Source: Gracilimonas sp964505215 (lineage in GTDB: Bacteria; Bacteroidota; Rhodothermia; Balneolales; Balneolaceae). Taken from it: 64,000 nt of DNA. The number at the start of each line of letters is the position of its first letter. Within the stretch, counting starts at the first letter, position 1. The position numbers were made by a program, and so were the translations under genes. The stretch is from NCBI GenBank assembly GCA_964505215.1, contig CAZDGU010000006.1, positions 118,023 to 182,022 on the forward strand, in the 5' to 3' direction. Of this stretch, positions 45,046 to 54,276 are shown one piece after another. The notes below the pieces were generated by a model. That model saw only the letters and a program-made list of their open reading frames with translations, made no database searches and was not told the origin of the DNA.

Positions 45046-46266
45046 TTACAGTGATTCTAAAAATTTAAGGATTTGCTCTCGCTCAGTATCAGAAAGCTGA
45101 ACGTATTTGTTTTTGGACTCTTCAGCTTCTCCACCGTGCAGTCGAATGGCTTCATCAATGCTTCGGGCTCGCCCATCGTGCATTAAATATATTTCTCCAC
45201 CTTGGGAGTCGGTAGACAGCCCCAGTCCCCATAAAGGAGCCGTTCTCCACTCGTAGGAATGTGCGTGACCTTCGGTATATCCATCATCCAGTTCAGGCCC
45301 CATATCGTGTAAAAGTAAATCGGTGTACGGGTAGAATTCCTTATGCGAAAGTGCTTCTATTTCCGAAAAGCCGGTTTTGAGTTTTGGAATGTGACAGGCC
45401 GCACAGGAAATGTCAACGAATATCTCTTTACCGGCTCGTACATCAGGATCGTTCTGATTTCTAGGCAGCGGTGCTTTTAGGGTTTTTAGGTAGAAAACCA
45501 TGTCGTTTAAGGCTTTTCTGCTAATCTCAGGATCTTCCGGGAGTCCGCTGTACGGATCTATGGGATCATAAAAGGAAACAATGCCCATATCTTGGTTAAA
45601 GGCATCAACGGTTTGATGTAAGAGATCGTAAGTAATTGATTTCTTGCCAAAGCGGTGGATGTACATCCCGTTTTTTGGAATGCTGTTTGGTCTCTTCTGA
45701 ACATAATCGGGTACAAAATTATAATGAGGACGTCCGCGGATATCATCCGTTCTTTGGGCATTTGCGTTAGCCATGGCTATGATGTCGGCATCCGGCACGG
45801 CATCTAAGAAACCTAAGCCGGTTACGGCCGGTGCTAAAAACTCGGAATAGGGAGCGCCATCGGGCAGCTTTTCCGGCTCATATCCGGGAATAGCTTTGTG
45901 CTGAAGCTGATTTCTTTTGTCTCCAACGGTTGCAAACGGGTTTCCACCGGCACTGTCCGATTGTCCAAACCGGATGAACTTGTTGAATGGATGGCCTTTT
46001 CCGTCTCCGGCATGACAGCTTACGCAACTGTTGCCAACAAAAATGGGACCCAAGCCTTTTTTAACGGTGAAAATTTCATCATTGAAAGTAATATCACCTT
46101 CCAAAAACTGTCGTTCTTCTTCGTAGCTGAGTCCTTCCATAGGGCCATCTAATAACTCGTTTTCTTCAGGTTCTTGGGGCAGTAGTGTTTCGCAAGCCAT
46201 GGTAAACACCATTGCCATAACCAGCAAAAAAACGATGTTGAACCATGATTTTTTGAGGATTTCCAT
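45046..46266 (-). CDS. Di-haem c oxidoreductase (DUF1111 family) lipoprotein
   Basis: The 406-residue protein has a lipoprotein signal (VMAMVFTMAC, Cys25). Two CxxCH haem-binding sites are present: CVSCH at 81-85 and CAACH near 287-291. The C-terminus WGLGLSTDSQGGEIYLMHDGRARSIDEAI is typical of DUF1111 thiol/di-haem oxidoreductases, which are related to MauG/cytochrome c peroxidases. First gene of a three-gene minus-strand operon with Rieske and porin proteins. Two 11-bp near-palindromes lie in the promoter region. Confidence 0.88.
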   Translation of the reverse strand: MEILKKSWFNIVFLLVMAMVFTMACETLLPQEPEENELLDGPMEGLSYEEERQFLEGDITFNDEIFTVKKGLGPIFVGNSCVSCHAGDGKGHPFNKFIRFGQSDSAGGNPFATVGDKRNQLQHKAIPGYEPEKLPDGAPYSEFLAPAVTGLGFLDAVPDADIIAMANANAQRTDDIRGRPHYNFVPDYVQKRPNSIPKNGMYIHRFGKKSITYDLLHQTVDAFNQDMGIVSFYDPIDPYSGLPEDPEISRKALNDMVFYLKTLKAPLPRNQNDPDVRAGKEIFVDISCAACHIPKLKTGFSEIEALSHKEFYPYTDLLLHDMGPELDDGYTEGHAHSYEWRTAPLWGLGLSTDSQGGEIYLMHDGRARSIDEAIRLHGGEAEESKNKYVQLSDTEREQILKFLESL

Positions 46267-46602
46267 GTTTTAGGCTAAATATTTTTTTGTTCTAATTAAT
46301 TATTTAGTCTAAGCAATAATAGTTTTAAATGGAGTCAACTTTAAAAAAGGAAATCCTGATTCCATTATGATTGGGAGCTATGAAATCGAGACTCAGAGAA
46401 TTTGTTATTTGAAATAGCATGACACTGGAAGCCGGAGCTTCCGGGATGGAGTTACGCAGCCGAAGCTACGTAACCAGATTTAACGGAATTAATTTTAATT
46501 CCTGATTTCCGGATTCTAAATTCTTACTCCTCAATCTCTCCAACCAAAATGAGCTTAAAGCTGATAGAGAAAAGGATATATCAAAGCTGTATTCACCCCG
46601 AA
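46267..46602. promoter_or_regulatory. Upstream region of the di-haem operon with two TTTAGnCTAAA-like palindromes
   Basis: TTTAGGCTAAA (46269-46279) and TTTAGTCTAAG (46303-46313) are centred 34 bp apart just upstream of the di-haem start codon. The arms resemble half sites of DtxR/MntR-type metal repressors. The rest of this 336-bp space holds no gene. It has two nested hairpins, GAAGC-CGGA-GCTTC and GTTACGnAGC-CGAA-GCTnCGTAAC, at about 46429-46470. Confidence 0.4.
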
Positions 46603-49242
46603 TTAAAACCAAACCTGAATATTAAATGAAGGCTGAATGCCTAAATCATATACGTTTACGGGTTGAGATGTGAGCCGACGCTGCCGCAGCGGAACGGACG
46701 TATCAATGGCCAAATTTAATTCGCGGTACCAGGTATTTTTCCTATCCAGCAGGTTATAAACGGATGCATTAATTTCAACCCGCGTTCCGCTCCAGTTTCC
46801 CTTGTATTCTATGCCGGCGTCTATGCGCTGATGCGAGTCTAACCGTTTTTGATCTTCTACCTGCAAAAAGTACAGCTTGTTTGGAGCTCCAGAAGTAAAA
46901 GTATGGCTCAAAAACGTGGTTATAGAAGGAATAATACGCACTTCTAAAGTTGAATTGAGGCTGTGTGTCCGATCCCAAATTCCGTAAAATTGATCACCGT
47001 TTAAGATATCCGGGTTTTGAAAAGTAGCTTTGGATAGGCTGTAAGAATTAGTTAATGAGAAATGTTTAAAACTGTTTTTTAATAAAAATTCGATTCCTTT
47101 TGCCTCACCGTCATTTTTGAAATGCCAGGGGGGAGCATCAAAATTATTGATTAGCGTTTGGGTGTTTACGTCGAACAGGCGGGCATATTCCAGATCTTTG
47201 TAGTAGCCTTCAACCTGAAAAAGTGTTTGATCGGTAATTCTGAAATAGGCACCTGCCGTATAATAATGGGAAGAAGTGGGAGGCTGCTCTTTAGTGCTTA
47301 ATGTCCAAATATCTGGACTGCTTACGTTATAAAACGAAAGGCGATGCGTGAATTGAAAATTCCGGCTATAACCCGCACTGAATGAAATGGGAGCATCGGA
47401 AAACAGCTGAAGCTTAAGCCGTGGTGAATGGTACAAATAATTTCCGTTGGAATAATAATGCAGGCGCGAGCCGAGATACACATCCATCATCTCAAAAACA
47501 CGCATATCAAGCTGAGCAAAAACATCTGCCAGGCCTGACTCGTAGGTGGTTAAAAACCCCGGCCGGTCGAACGATTCTTCAAAATATTCTCCCATAAAAT
47601 ATTGGAGTGATGCGCCAAAAGTCCAATCGGTGTTAGGGAGTGACAGGTCAAAGGTTTGATTGATTTTAAATTCGTTAAATACATTTCGGTTTGCTAACGG
47701 ATAGGTGAAAACTTCAACCTGAGCGCCGTTTCTTTGAATGCGATTATATACAAAATCATCTTTACTGAATTCAGCATAATATATGCTTGCGGCGGCCATT
47801 GTGCTGCTGTATAACCGATTTGAAAGCGGTGTTTTAAAGGTGAGACTGGAGCTGAAATTACCCCATTGGTTGGATGTCTCAGCCGTCTGCTTTATGAATC
47901 GCAGCGCTCTATTTTCGGGCTTAAAGCCACGTACCAGCCGTTCGGCTTCCTGAGAAACTTTATCAGCTCCAAAATAAGCCCCGGCTATGAGTCGGCTTCC
48001 GTTTTTAAACTCGTAATATACTTTTCCGTGCAAATCCATAAAATGAGCATCATAATCGCCCGGAAATACCAGTTTAGATTCCAAACTGGAAGCGCCATTT
48101 TCGGAAAGATCGCTGGGTCGGTCAATATTCAATCCGTAAGCAATAAGCTCTTTGTTTTGAAACCAGTTCAGGGAGTTCATGTAAGAGGTTCGGCCCGAAA
48201 AAAGCCAGCTGACTTTACCGGGAATAATCGGCCCCTGCAGCGTGGCATTGAAGGCGGTGTTGCTCAATCCGGCCGAGGCCGAAATCTGATTTAACGAACC
48301 CGTTTTGGTTAACAACGAAATGGTTCCGCCGGGAGTGGAAGAAAACTGAGCCGGCGATACATCATAATAAAATCCGGAGGTTTGCAGCACGCTGGGATTG
48401 AAGCTGTCGAGCAGTCCAAAAAGGTGACTTTGGTTGTAGATGGTAATCCCATCAAGCAGAATACGCGTGGCATCGGCAGAGCTGCCGCGCACATGTACGC
48501 CGTTATTCAGCGCGGGCCCATTACTGACGGAGGGCAGCGCCTGCAGTGCTTTGGTGATGTTATTTTCCCCAAGTGGATTTAACACACCCGCATTCACAAA
48601 ATTACGATACATACTGTCGGAGCCTGCGGGGTGATTAAAACCGGTGACAATAATATCATTCCCCTGAACCGCAGTGGGGGTGAGCCGGAGCGTAAGATCA
48701 TTCATTACGGTGCGTTCCTGGATATTTAAGCTAATACGACCGGGCTTATAGCCAAGATAAGAGTAGTGAAGCGTCAGCTTTCCTGCGGGGAAGGCTTCAT
48801 CAATATGAAAAACGCCGGAGGCATTACTGACCACTCCATTTTTGCCGGAGCCTTCATCCCAATAAACGGTTGCAAAGGGGAGACGTTCTCCGGTGGCGGC
48901 ATCAACCAGCTGTCCGGACAGACTTACGCGCTGTCTGGCAGATGTTTTTTGGCGATAGAGTACAATTTGTTTACGGGAAGTATCGGCATTGACGGCTAAT
49001 TTGTGAGGCGAAAGCTGCCGCTCTAACTGCTCGATGAAATTGGCAGAGGAAGCTTCAAAACTCAAAGTTATATCGATAACTTGAGCTTCTCGGTATAAAA
49101 ATCGGTAGTCTTCTTCTTGCTCTAAGGTGTGAATGATTTGCAGTAGCGGCGTTTGGCTGAACTGATATTGGGCGTGAACCTGTTGACCGGTGCACAGCAA
49201 TAAAATCAATCCGCCGATTATAGAGAAGCTTTTCCGAATCAT
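46603..49242 (-). CDS. FecA-like TonB-dependent receptor with STN signalling domain
   Basis: The 879-residue protein has a signal peptide (FSIIGGLILLLCTGQQVHAQ). An STN domain (about 25-95: FSQTPLLQIIHTLEQEEDYRFLY) contacts FecR. A carboxypeptidase-regulatory-like domain follows (about 103-185), then a plug (NGVHVRGSSADATRILLDG) and a barrel. It is the outer-membrane importer and signal receiver of a surface signalling pathway. It overlaps fecR by 4 bp. The substrate is unknown; iron complexes or oligosaccharides are the usual classes. Confidence 0.9.
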   Translation of the reverse strand: MIRKSFSIIGGLILLLCTGQQVHAQYQFSQTPLLQIIHTLEQEEDYRFLYREAQVIDITLSFEASSANFIEQLERQLSPHKLAVNADTSRKQIVLYRQKTSARQRVSLSGQLVDAATGERLPFATVYWDEGSGKNGVVSNASGVFHIDEAFPAGKLTLHYSYLGYKPGRISLNIQERTVMNDLTLRLTPTAVQGNDIIVTGFNHPAGSDSMYRNFVNAGVLNPLGENNITKALQALPSVSNGPALNNGVHVRGSSADATRILLDGITIYNQSHLFGLLDSFNPSVLQTSGFYYDVSPAQFSSTPGGTISLLTKTGSLNQISASAGLSNTAFNATLQGPIIPGKVSWLFSGRTSYMNSLNWFQNKELIAYGLNIDRPSDLSENGASSLESKLVFPGDYDAHFMDLHGKVYYEFKNGSRLIAGAYFGADKVSQEAERLVRGFKPENRALRFIKQTAETSNQWGNFSSSLTFKTPLSNRLYSSTMAAASIYYAEFSKDDFVYNRIQRNGAQVEVFTYPLANRNVFNEFKINQTFDLSLPNTDWTFGASLQYFMGEYFEESFDRPGFLTTYESGLADVFAQLDMRVFEMMDVYLGSRLHYYSNGNYLYHSPRLKLQLFSDAPISFSAGYSRNFQFTHRLSFYNVSSPDIWTLSTKEQPPTSSHYYTAGAYFRITDQTLFQVEGYYKDLEYARLFDVNTQTLINNFDAPPWHFKNDGEAKGIEFLLKNSFKHFSLTNSYSLSKATFQNPDILNGDQFYGIWDRTHSLNSTLEVRIIPSITTFLSHTFTSGAPNKLYFLQVEDQKRLDSHQRIDAGIEYKGNWSGTRVEINASVYNLLDRKNTWYRELNLAIDTSVPLRQRRLTSQPVNVYDLGIQPSFNIQVWF

Positions 49243-50216
49243 TCGTTGTCTGAGTTGAATACATACGAATTTGGCCCGGTTTGAGTAAACGAGCCCTGCA
49301 GAACCAGCTCAAGGTCGCTGAGTACAGCCGGCAGCTCTCCTAACTGGATGGAGCCGCTCAAATTATTGGAAAGCACGCTTTGGGAGGCTTCAATACGAAT
49401 ATTAAACTGCTGCTGAAGCTCATCAAAAATAGCACGAACCGATTCATTTTTAAACACCAGCTCATTATTCATCCAGTCCGTGAATTCATGTTCTTCACTT
49501 TCTGAAACGGAAGGCGTTTCGGTTTCTTTATCAACAAAAGATGATTGTCCCGGTGCCAGTGTTACGGATTGCTTATTGCTTAAATTGGTGTACTGAATGC
49601 GACCTTCCTGTAAATAAACTTTAGAAACATCACCCCAGTCACTTACCATAAATTTAGTTCCTAAAACCTGTACTTCCGATAGTCCCGCTTTCACAGAAAA
49701 TACCCGGTTGGGATTACTGATCACTTCAAAATAACCCTCACCGGTAAGCTGATATGTTGCTTTGTCCGGCTGATTTTCTATTTCATACAGTTTAGAATAC
49801 GGTCGAAGCGTTACTTCCGAACCATCAGAAAGAGTTAGCGACTTTACGGTCATGAAGCTTTCCGCAACCAGGGTTTGAGAGGGCTGACTTTGATAAAAGA
49901 ATACGCCAATAAAGGCCATCAAAAGTACCGCTGCCGCTACGGCATATTTGCGAACGGCCGGTGTGAAAGAAAGAATACGAGCAGGGCGTGATTGCGAAGT
50001 GCTGATGCTTCCGTCAATGGCATTCCAGAGCTCATCAGAACGAACGGGTTCGGCTTTAGCTTCCTCCAGAGTAAGATGCTCTTTAAAGGAAACGAGCTGT
50101 TCAAGAAAAGGATCGGAGGTTTTTTTTAGGGCACCAAAATCAGGCAAAGCATCCCCAATGTGGCGGGCAAGCTGCCGATCCGGATCTAAATGGGCGTTTT
50201 GGTCTTTGTCTGACAT
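49239..50216 (-). CDS. FecR-like anti-sigma factor
   Basis: The 325-residue protein has a cytoplasmic N-terminal part, one transmembrane helix (about 90-108), a FecR domain (KSLTLSDGSEVTLRPYSKLY ... GEGYFEVISNPNRVFSVKAG) and a C-terminal DUF4974/STN-like region (FDELQQQFNIRIEASQSVLSNNLSGSI). It should relay the TonB-receptor signal to the ECF sigma factor. Unusually, the sigma gene is not adjacent: two lipoprotein genes intervene. A hairpin ends only about 16 bp upstream of its start. Confidence 0.9.
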   Translation of the reverse strand: MSDKDQNAHLDPDRQLARHIGDALPDFGALKKTSDPFLEQLVSFKEHLTLEEAKAEPVRSDELWNAIDGSISTSQSRPARILSFTPAVRKYAVAAAVLLMAFIGVFFYQSQPSQTLVAESFMTVKSLTLSDGSEVTLRPYSKLYEIENQPDKATYQLTGEGYFEVISNPNRVFSVKAGLSEVQVLGTKFMVSDWGDVSKVYLQEGRIQYTNLSNKQSVTLAPGQSSFVDKETETPSVSESEEHEFTDWMNNELVFKNESVRAIFDELQQQFNIRIEASQSVLSNNLSGSIQLGELPAVLSDLELVLQGSFTQTGPNSYVFNSDNE

Positions 50217-50227
50217 GGTTGATTGTA

Positions 50228-50276
50228 TTAAAAATCAGGCAGCTTAGTTAGGTTAGCAAAAACTGCCTGATTTAAT
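50228..50276 (-). terminator. Terminator or attenuator between lipoprotein gene and fecR
   Basis: An 11-bp stem AAATCAGGCAG/CTGCCTGATTT (50232-50242 with 50265-50275) is followed on the minus strand by TTTTTAAT. It ends the lipoprotein transcript directly before the fecR start codon and may let only part of the transcription continue. Confidence 0.7.
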
Positions 50277-50295
50277 GTTAAATTAGTGTGATAAA

Positions 50296-51495
50296 TTAAT
50301 CATCATCGTCGGTGTCTGCGAATTCAAATTCAATTTCGTCAGCAAAAAACTCTGATTCATTTTGAGGATTTTTATATCCTTCTATATCGGCAATAACTTC
50401 ATAACCGGCATCCAGAGCCCGGGCTACTTCTTCTAAGGTTTCCAATCCGTCATCACCGTCAATTTCTGTCCGCTCGGAGATGATTACCGTCAGTCCGTTG
50501 TCTAAGGCAACGGTGTTATTAACGGAATCTACGGATGTGACCACGGCTTCGAAATCATCTTCCTCATCCGAAACAAAGCCGGTTTTTAGATTCACTTTAA
50601 AAAACCGCTCCATCTTGGCAAATTTTAGAAGTGCAGAACCGTCGCCGGTCATTTCTATGGTGCCGTTTACAGTTTTGGAATTTTCTTGGCCATTGTTGCT
50701 CTTAAAAATACTCATTTCATACGTTAGCGTGCCGGTAACTCCTTGTGAAAGTGAGCGATTGGCTGCCACAGAATCTTTGTTAATTTGAATGTCTAAAAAC
50801 TGGATATTATTTACGTACGAGCGCTGAAAGGTATCTCCGTTTTTAGTTACGCCATTGAATGTTCCGTTTCCGTAGTGGATGCCATCAAGGCTCAGAATGG
50901 GAGAGGCTGCGCTTACTCCCGCTATGGCAAAGGTATCTGCCCGGCTGAATTCTGAGCTGCGGAATCGGTTTACAGTGCTTCCTGTTTTTGAGGAAGTAAA
51001 GTCGATGGTTTCAATACGTTCTCGGTTTTTGCGGGGAGCGGCAATAAACTTTCCGCTTTCATCCGTAAAAATATAAGTGAGAACGGCAGAGAGACTTTTT
51101 TGGAAATGAGGTCGCTGAATTTCACGCTCAAAACTGACGGTGTGCATACCGGTTGCGCGATTGTAATCATATTGATAATTGCGTTCACTCCCACGGCCGG
51201 AATAATCATTGCGGTCATCGTCGTCGTCATCATCATCTCCTTTAAAGCGTGCCTGATTTTCAAAATTATCAGACGAAATATTGGCAAGTGCATCGTTCAG
51301 GCTGGAAAACAGGCCGTCGCTGTCGTCAGAAAGAGCCTGGCCCATAATCTGGCTGGCGGCTTCAATTTCTTCGGCGGTTAGCTGCTCATTTACAGGATCA
51401 TCAGAAAAATCACTGAGCGTACATGCAGAAATAATGCTCGCTGAAACAAGTACGACCAGCAAGCTTTTTGGGATTTTATTAAATAGTGAGTTCAT
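50296..51495 (-). CDS. Asp-rich lipoprotein of a Fec-type locus, unknown function
   Basis: The 399-residue protein has a lipoprotein signal (LLVVLVSASIISAC). It contains a run of eight consecutive Asp residues near 86-93, a beta-rich middle part, and an acidic C-terminus ending TDDDD. No family is recognised with certainty. Asp-rich clusters suggest divalent-cation binding, but no canonical EF-hand or RTX motif is seen. A promoter-like pair shared with the neighbouring lipoprotein gene lies 27-60 bp upstream. Expression together with the ECF sigma/FecR/TonB-receptor genes is likely. Confidence 0.7.
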   Translation of the reverse strand: MNSLFNKIPKSLLVVLVSASIISACTLSDFSDDPVNEQLTAEEIEAASQIMGQALSDDSDGLFSSLNDALANISSDNFENQARFKGDDDDDDDDRNDYSGRGSERNYQYDYNRATGMHTVSFEREIQRPHFQKSLSAVLTYIFTDESGKFIAAPRKNRERIETIDFTSSKTGSTVNRFRSSEFSRADTFAIAGVSAASPILSLDGIHYGNGTFNGVTKNGDTFQRSYVNNIQFLDIQINKDSVAANRSLSQGVTGTLTYEMSIFKSNNGQENSKTVNGTIEMTGDGSALLKFAKMERFFKVNLKTGFVSDEEDDFEAVVTSVDSVNNTVALDNGLTVIISERTEIDGDDGLETLEEVARALDAGYEVIADIEGYKNPQNESEFFADEIEFEFADTDDDD

Positions 51496-51521
51496 AATGG
51501 CAGATTAATTTTAGGGGTTCA

Positions 51522-51555
51522 CTATTGTTACACGTTTAATTCAAGTTTCCCCTAA
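51522..51555 (-). promoter_or_regulatory. Candidate ECF-sigma promoter of the Asp-rich lipoprotein gene
   Basis: On the minus strand TTAGGGGAA (51555-51547) is followed by CGTGTAACAATAG (51534-51522). The same two elements with nearly the same spacing precede the second lipoprotein gene. The GGGGAA...CGTGT layout resembles an ECF-type -35/-10 pair. Confidence 0.5.
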
Positions 51556-51586
51556 TGAATGGTAAAACATTTTTTTGAATACACAT

Positions 51587-51621
51587 AAAAAAACCCTGCT
51601 ATCGGAAATGATAGCAGGGTT
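51587..51621 (-). terminator. Intrinsic terminator of the DUF4382-like lipoprotein gene
   Basis: A 12-bp perfect stem AACCCTGCTATC/GATAGCAGGGTT (51592-51603 with 51610-51621) is followed by seven T residues on the minus strand. Confidence 0.9.
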
Positions 51622-51641
51622 GGGATGATGCATGTTAGTGC

Positions 51642-52340
51642 TTAATCATCATCGGAGTCGTCATCATCTTCGTCATCGTCCGCATCATTATCGCCATGAG
51701 CTTCGAATGAATTTTCGATATTTTCAGCAATTTGCTCGTGATTTGCAGGATCGCTTGGATTCAGCATATTTCCGTTTGCATCCAGAAACCAGCTTGTTGG
51801 GTCAAAGAGAATTTCAACCGCTGCCGATTGTGTGTTTTCGGTGATTTCGATAACGGGATTCAGATCCAGCTCAATCTCAAAATCCTTATCAGTTCGGTAC
51901 ATAAACGGCTCGCCATCGTACACGCCTTTCACTACCATAGAATATTCCATATCTCCTTCATAAAAATCGAGATCGTCCGTATTTTTGCCGTCATTTTCAA
52001 TTTCTAATTCAAATTCGTCGTAAATACCTTCAGGAACTTGCTGTGAAGTGAGCGTAAACGGACTTCCGTCTAAAGGAATATTTACGATCAAATTCTCCAC
52101 TTCAAAATCGAGTGAATCATTTTCTAAGCTTTCCAGCTCCAGTTCTTCTACCATAAATTTAACTTCGGTAATGGAATCAACCGAAACGGCTTTCATGCGC
52201 TGGGGTGAATTTTGTACCTGCATGGTAACGGCTACTTTTTTGGAGGTGCTGCTGCCGGTATTGGTGGTATCGCATGCGGTTAAAGCAAAAAAGCTAAGTG
52301 CTACAATACTAAGGGCTTTAAGGTTGGCTAAATATCTCAT
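51642..52340 (-). CDS. Acidic-tailed lipoprotein, DUF4382-like
   Basis: The 232-residue protein has a lipoprotein signal (LSIVALSFFALTAC). The beta-sandwich-like core (VKFMVEELELESLENDS; LTSQQVPEGIYDEFELEIEND) resembles DUF4382-type domains. The last 18 residues are almost entirely Asp/Glu. Function is unknown. It stands between the ECF sigma gene and the second Asp-rich lipoprotein gene, has its own terminator and a promoter-like pair immediately after the sigma stop codon. Confidence 0.7.
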   Translation of the reverse strand: MRYLANLKALSIVALSFFALTACDTTNTGSSTSKKVAVTMQVQNSPQRMKAVSVDSITEVKFMVEELELESLENDSLDFEVENLIVNIPLDGSPFTLTSQQVPEGIYDEFELEIENDGKNTDDLDFYEGDMEYSMVVKGVYDGEPFMYRTDKDFEIELDLNPVIEITENTQSAAVEILFDPTSWFLDANGNMLNPSDPANHEQIAENIENSFEAHGDNDADDDEDDDDSDDD

Positions 52341-52399
52341 GATGTTAGTTATTTTAGGTTAACAATTGAAAGTTGTATTGGCAGTTGCCAATGTTTGTT

Positions 52400-52436
52400 C
52401 TATTGTTATTACACACGAATTTTAGATTCCCCCTAA
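52400..52436 (-). promoter_or_regulatory. Candidate ECF-sigma promoter of the acidic-tailed lipoprotein gene
   Basis: TTAGGGGGAAT (52436-52426 on the minus strand) is followed by CGTGTGTAATAACAATAG (52417-52400). It matches the element pair at 51522-51555 and sits between the sigma gene stop (52443) and the lipoprotein start (52340). Confidence 0.5.
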
Positions 52437-52442
52437 AAAGAA

Positions 52443-53048
52443 TTATAAATAATTTTCAGCCGCTTCAGCCAGAGAGGAGCGAAGGTCTTTAAGAGCCAGC
52501 GTCATGTGATTTTCAATGGTTTTGACGGATACTTCCATAAATTCGGCAGCTTCTTTGTAAGAGAATTCTTGCATAAAACACAGCCGAAATACCTGTTGTC
52601 TTTTTTCCGGCATGGCATTGATGGCTTTTTTGAGCGCCTCATGTAACTCCCGCTGATTGATTTCTCCATCCGGCTCATAAGAAGCAGGTGATACGGCCAC
52701 GTCCATTACTTCGTCATCGCGGCTGAATTTATCCGTATCCCGAAAAAGATTAAGCATGCGCGTATAAGCTATTTTGAACAGATAAGCGCGTAACGATTTA
52801 GATTCGTCTATCTTTGTGCGATGCTCCCAAACGTACACAAATGCTTTTTGGATGAGGTCTTCAGCCGCCTCTCTGGCCACTCCCCGCCGCGATAAATACC
52901 GGAATAACTCTGCGTGATGTGCATCAAAAAACTTCTTAAAAGCTTTTGAATCCCCATTTTTAATTTTTAAATAAATCTCGGAATCATTAGACTCACCGTC
53001 AATCGTGGCTCCTAATATCAGCAGTAATTGTAGTACGGTAATTTCCAT
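52443..53048 (-). CDS. ECF-family RNA polymerase sigma factor
   Basis: The 201-residue protein has sigma region 2 (FKKFFDAHHAELFRYLSRRG ... EDLIQKAFVYVWEHR) and region 4 (MPEKRQQVFRLCFMQEFSYKEAAEFMEVSVKTIENHMTLALKDLR). This is the Bacteroidota FecI-like ECF type controlled by FecR. The first 20 residues (LQLLLILGATIDGES) are atypical and the true start could be slightly downstream. It is divergent from the M23 peptidase gene with 43 bp between starts. Confidence 0.9.
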   Translation of the reverse strand: MEITVLQLLLILGATIDGESNDSEIYLKIKNGDSKAFKKFFDAHHAELFRYLSRRGVAREAAEDLIQKAFVYVWEHRTKIDESKSLRAYLFKIAYTRMLNLFRDTDKFSRDDEVMDVAVSPASYEPDGEINQRELHEALKKAINAMPEKRQQVFRLCFMQEFSYKEAAEFMEVSVKTIENHMTLALKDLRSSLAEAAENYL

Positions 53049-53091
53049 AAGTTAAATCAGGGGTGAATTATTCTCTGATGAATAAGAATTA

Positions 53092-53907
53092 ATGAATATG
53101 AAGACAAGCTTCTTTTTGATACTGCTACTTTTCATGTCCGCCGGTCGGCCAATTGAAAAAAGTGTGGAAGTATATAGAATTGAAGCAGAAAACGCATTGG
53201 AAATTCATGCGAAAAACTCCAATCCATATCCCGTTACTTTAGAGCTGAAGTTAGACATTAAAAACCTGAAATCGAACGAAAAACTACCTTATATAGGAGT
53301 GTTAGCTCCACATTCTGAAATCAAAATTATGCAGCTTGAGTATATAAACAAAAATGAAGGCTGGGATGTAAACGCATCCTACATTTATTACACAGGTGAT
53401 ATTTATGCCCGCCATAATGATTCTTTTGCGTATCGGCTGCCGTACCCAAAAGGAAAAGGATATACGGTTGATCAAGGATTTGGAGGGGAGTTTTCACATC
53501 AGGGTGCGCTGCAGCACGCATTGGATTTTAATATGCCTAACGGTTCCGAAATTTATGCCGCACGCGGAGGAACGGTAGTGATGATGAAGGAAGATTCCCG
53601 GCGAGGCGGAGATTCTGAAGACATGATGGAATTTGCAAACTTCATTACCATTCTGCACGATGACGGCACTTTTGCCGATTATGCTCATCTTAAATATAAC
53701 GGGGTTGAAGTGAAGGTAGGACAAAAAGTACGTCCCGGCCAGCTTATCGGATATTCAGGTGCAACGGGTTTCGCCTCCGGACCGCATCTCCATTTTGTGG
53801 TAAAAAAAGCCAAACGCGGAGGCGGATTTATCTCCATTCCTGTTAAATTCACAACCCAAAGCGGCATCCAACAGCTGGAGGAAGGGAAGACTTATATTGG
53901 ATATTAA
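53092..53907 (+). CDS. M23 family zinc metallopeptidase (LytM-like)
   Basis: The 271-residue secreted protein has a signal peptide. An N-terminal beta domain (about 25-125) precedes the LasA/LytM domain (about 125-260). Zinc ligands are visible: H-x3-D in HALDFN, and HLHF near residue 228; YAHL and GATGFASGPHLHF are the usual surrounding motifs. It cleaves or remodels peptidoglycan cross-bridges. It has its own divergent promoter against the ECF sigma gene. Confidence 0.88.
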   Translation: MNMKTSFFLILLLFMSAGRPIEKSVEVYRIEAENALEIHAKNSNPYPVTLELKLDIKNLKSNEKLPYIGVLAPHSEIKIMQLEYINKNEGWDVNASYIYYTGDIYARHNDSFAYRLPYPKGKGYTVDQGFGGEFSHQGALQHALDFNMPNGSEIYAARGGTVVMMKEDSRRGGDSEDMMEFANFITILHDDGTFADYAHLKYNGVEVKVGQKVRPGQLIGYSGATGFASGPHLHFVVKKAKRGGGFISIPVKFTTQSGIQQLEEGKTYIGY

Positions 53908-54276
53908 TGTGTGTTATCTCTGGTTTTGGCAAGAGAAAAAAAAGACTCTACAGTCTCATGAACATCTGAATAGTTCAAACTTTTAGTTTTCTCGCTGAGT
54001 TGCGCTGAGTGAAACGCTGAGTTTCGCTGAGATTTATGAAAACCAAACGTCAAGGGGGTGAATGATGGACATAGATTAATATGTCCTCGTTGTCCTCGTT
54101 GCTAAGCTCCGGCTTCCCATTATCTGTCCACTGGTTTTTGAATCGCAGATTTAAGTGGATTACGCTGATGGCGCGGATTTCATTTTAATCTTGTAAATTC
54201 GCTAATCCTGAAAATCCTAGTTAACAAATGGGTATTTGAACCAAGATTGGCCTGGATTTTTTGCTGGTAGTTAATC
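53908..54276. other. 369-bp intergenic region with short spaced repeats
   Basis: No gene is seen between two convergent genes. Four copies of CGCTGAG lie at 53993, 54003, 54015 and 54025, spaced 10-12 bp. The remaining sequence (TGTCCTCGT twice; TCGCAGATTTAAGTGGATT-like) is of the low-information spacer type common in Bacteroidota-like genomes. Confidence 0.6.

Noticed and set aside
53993..54032. Four CGCTGAG repeats spaced 10-12 bp as an operator
   Set aside because: They lie between two convergent genes, where no promoter is expected, and look like low-information spacer sequence.
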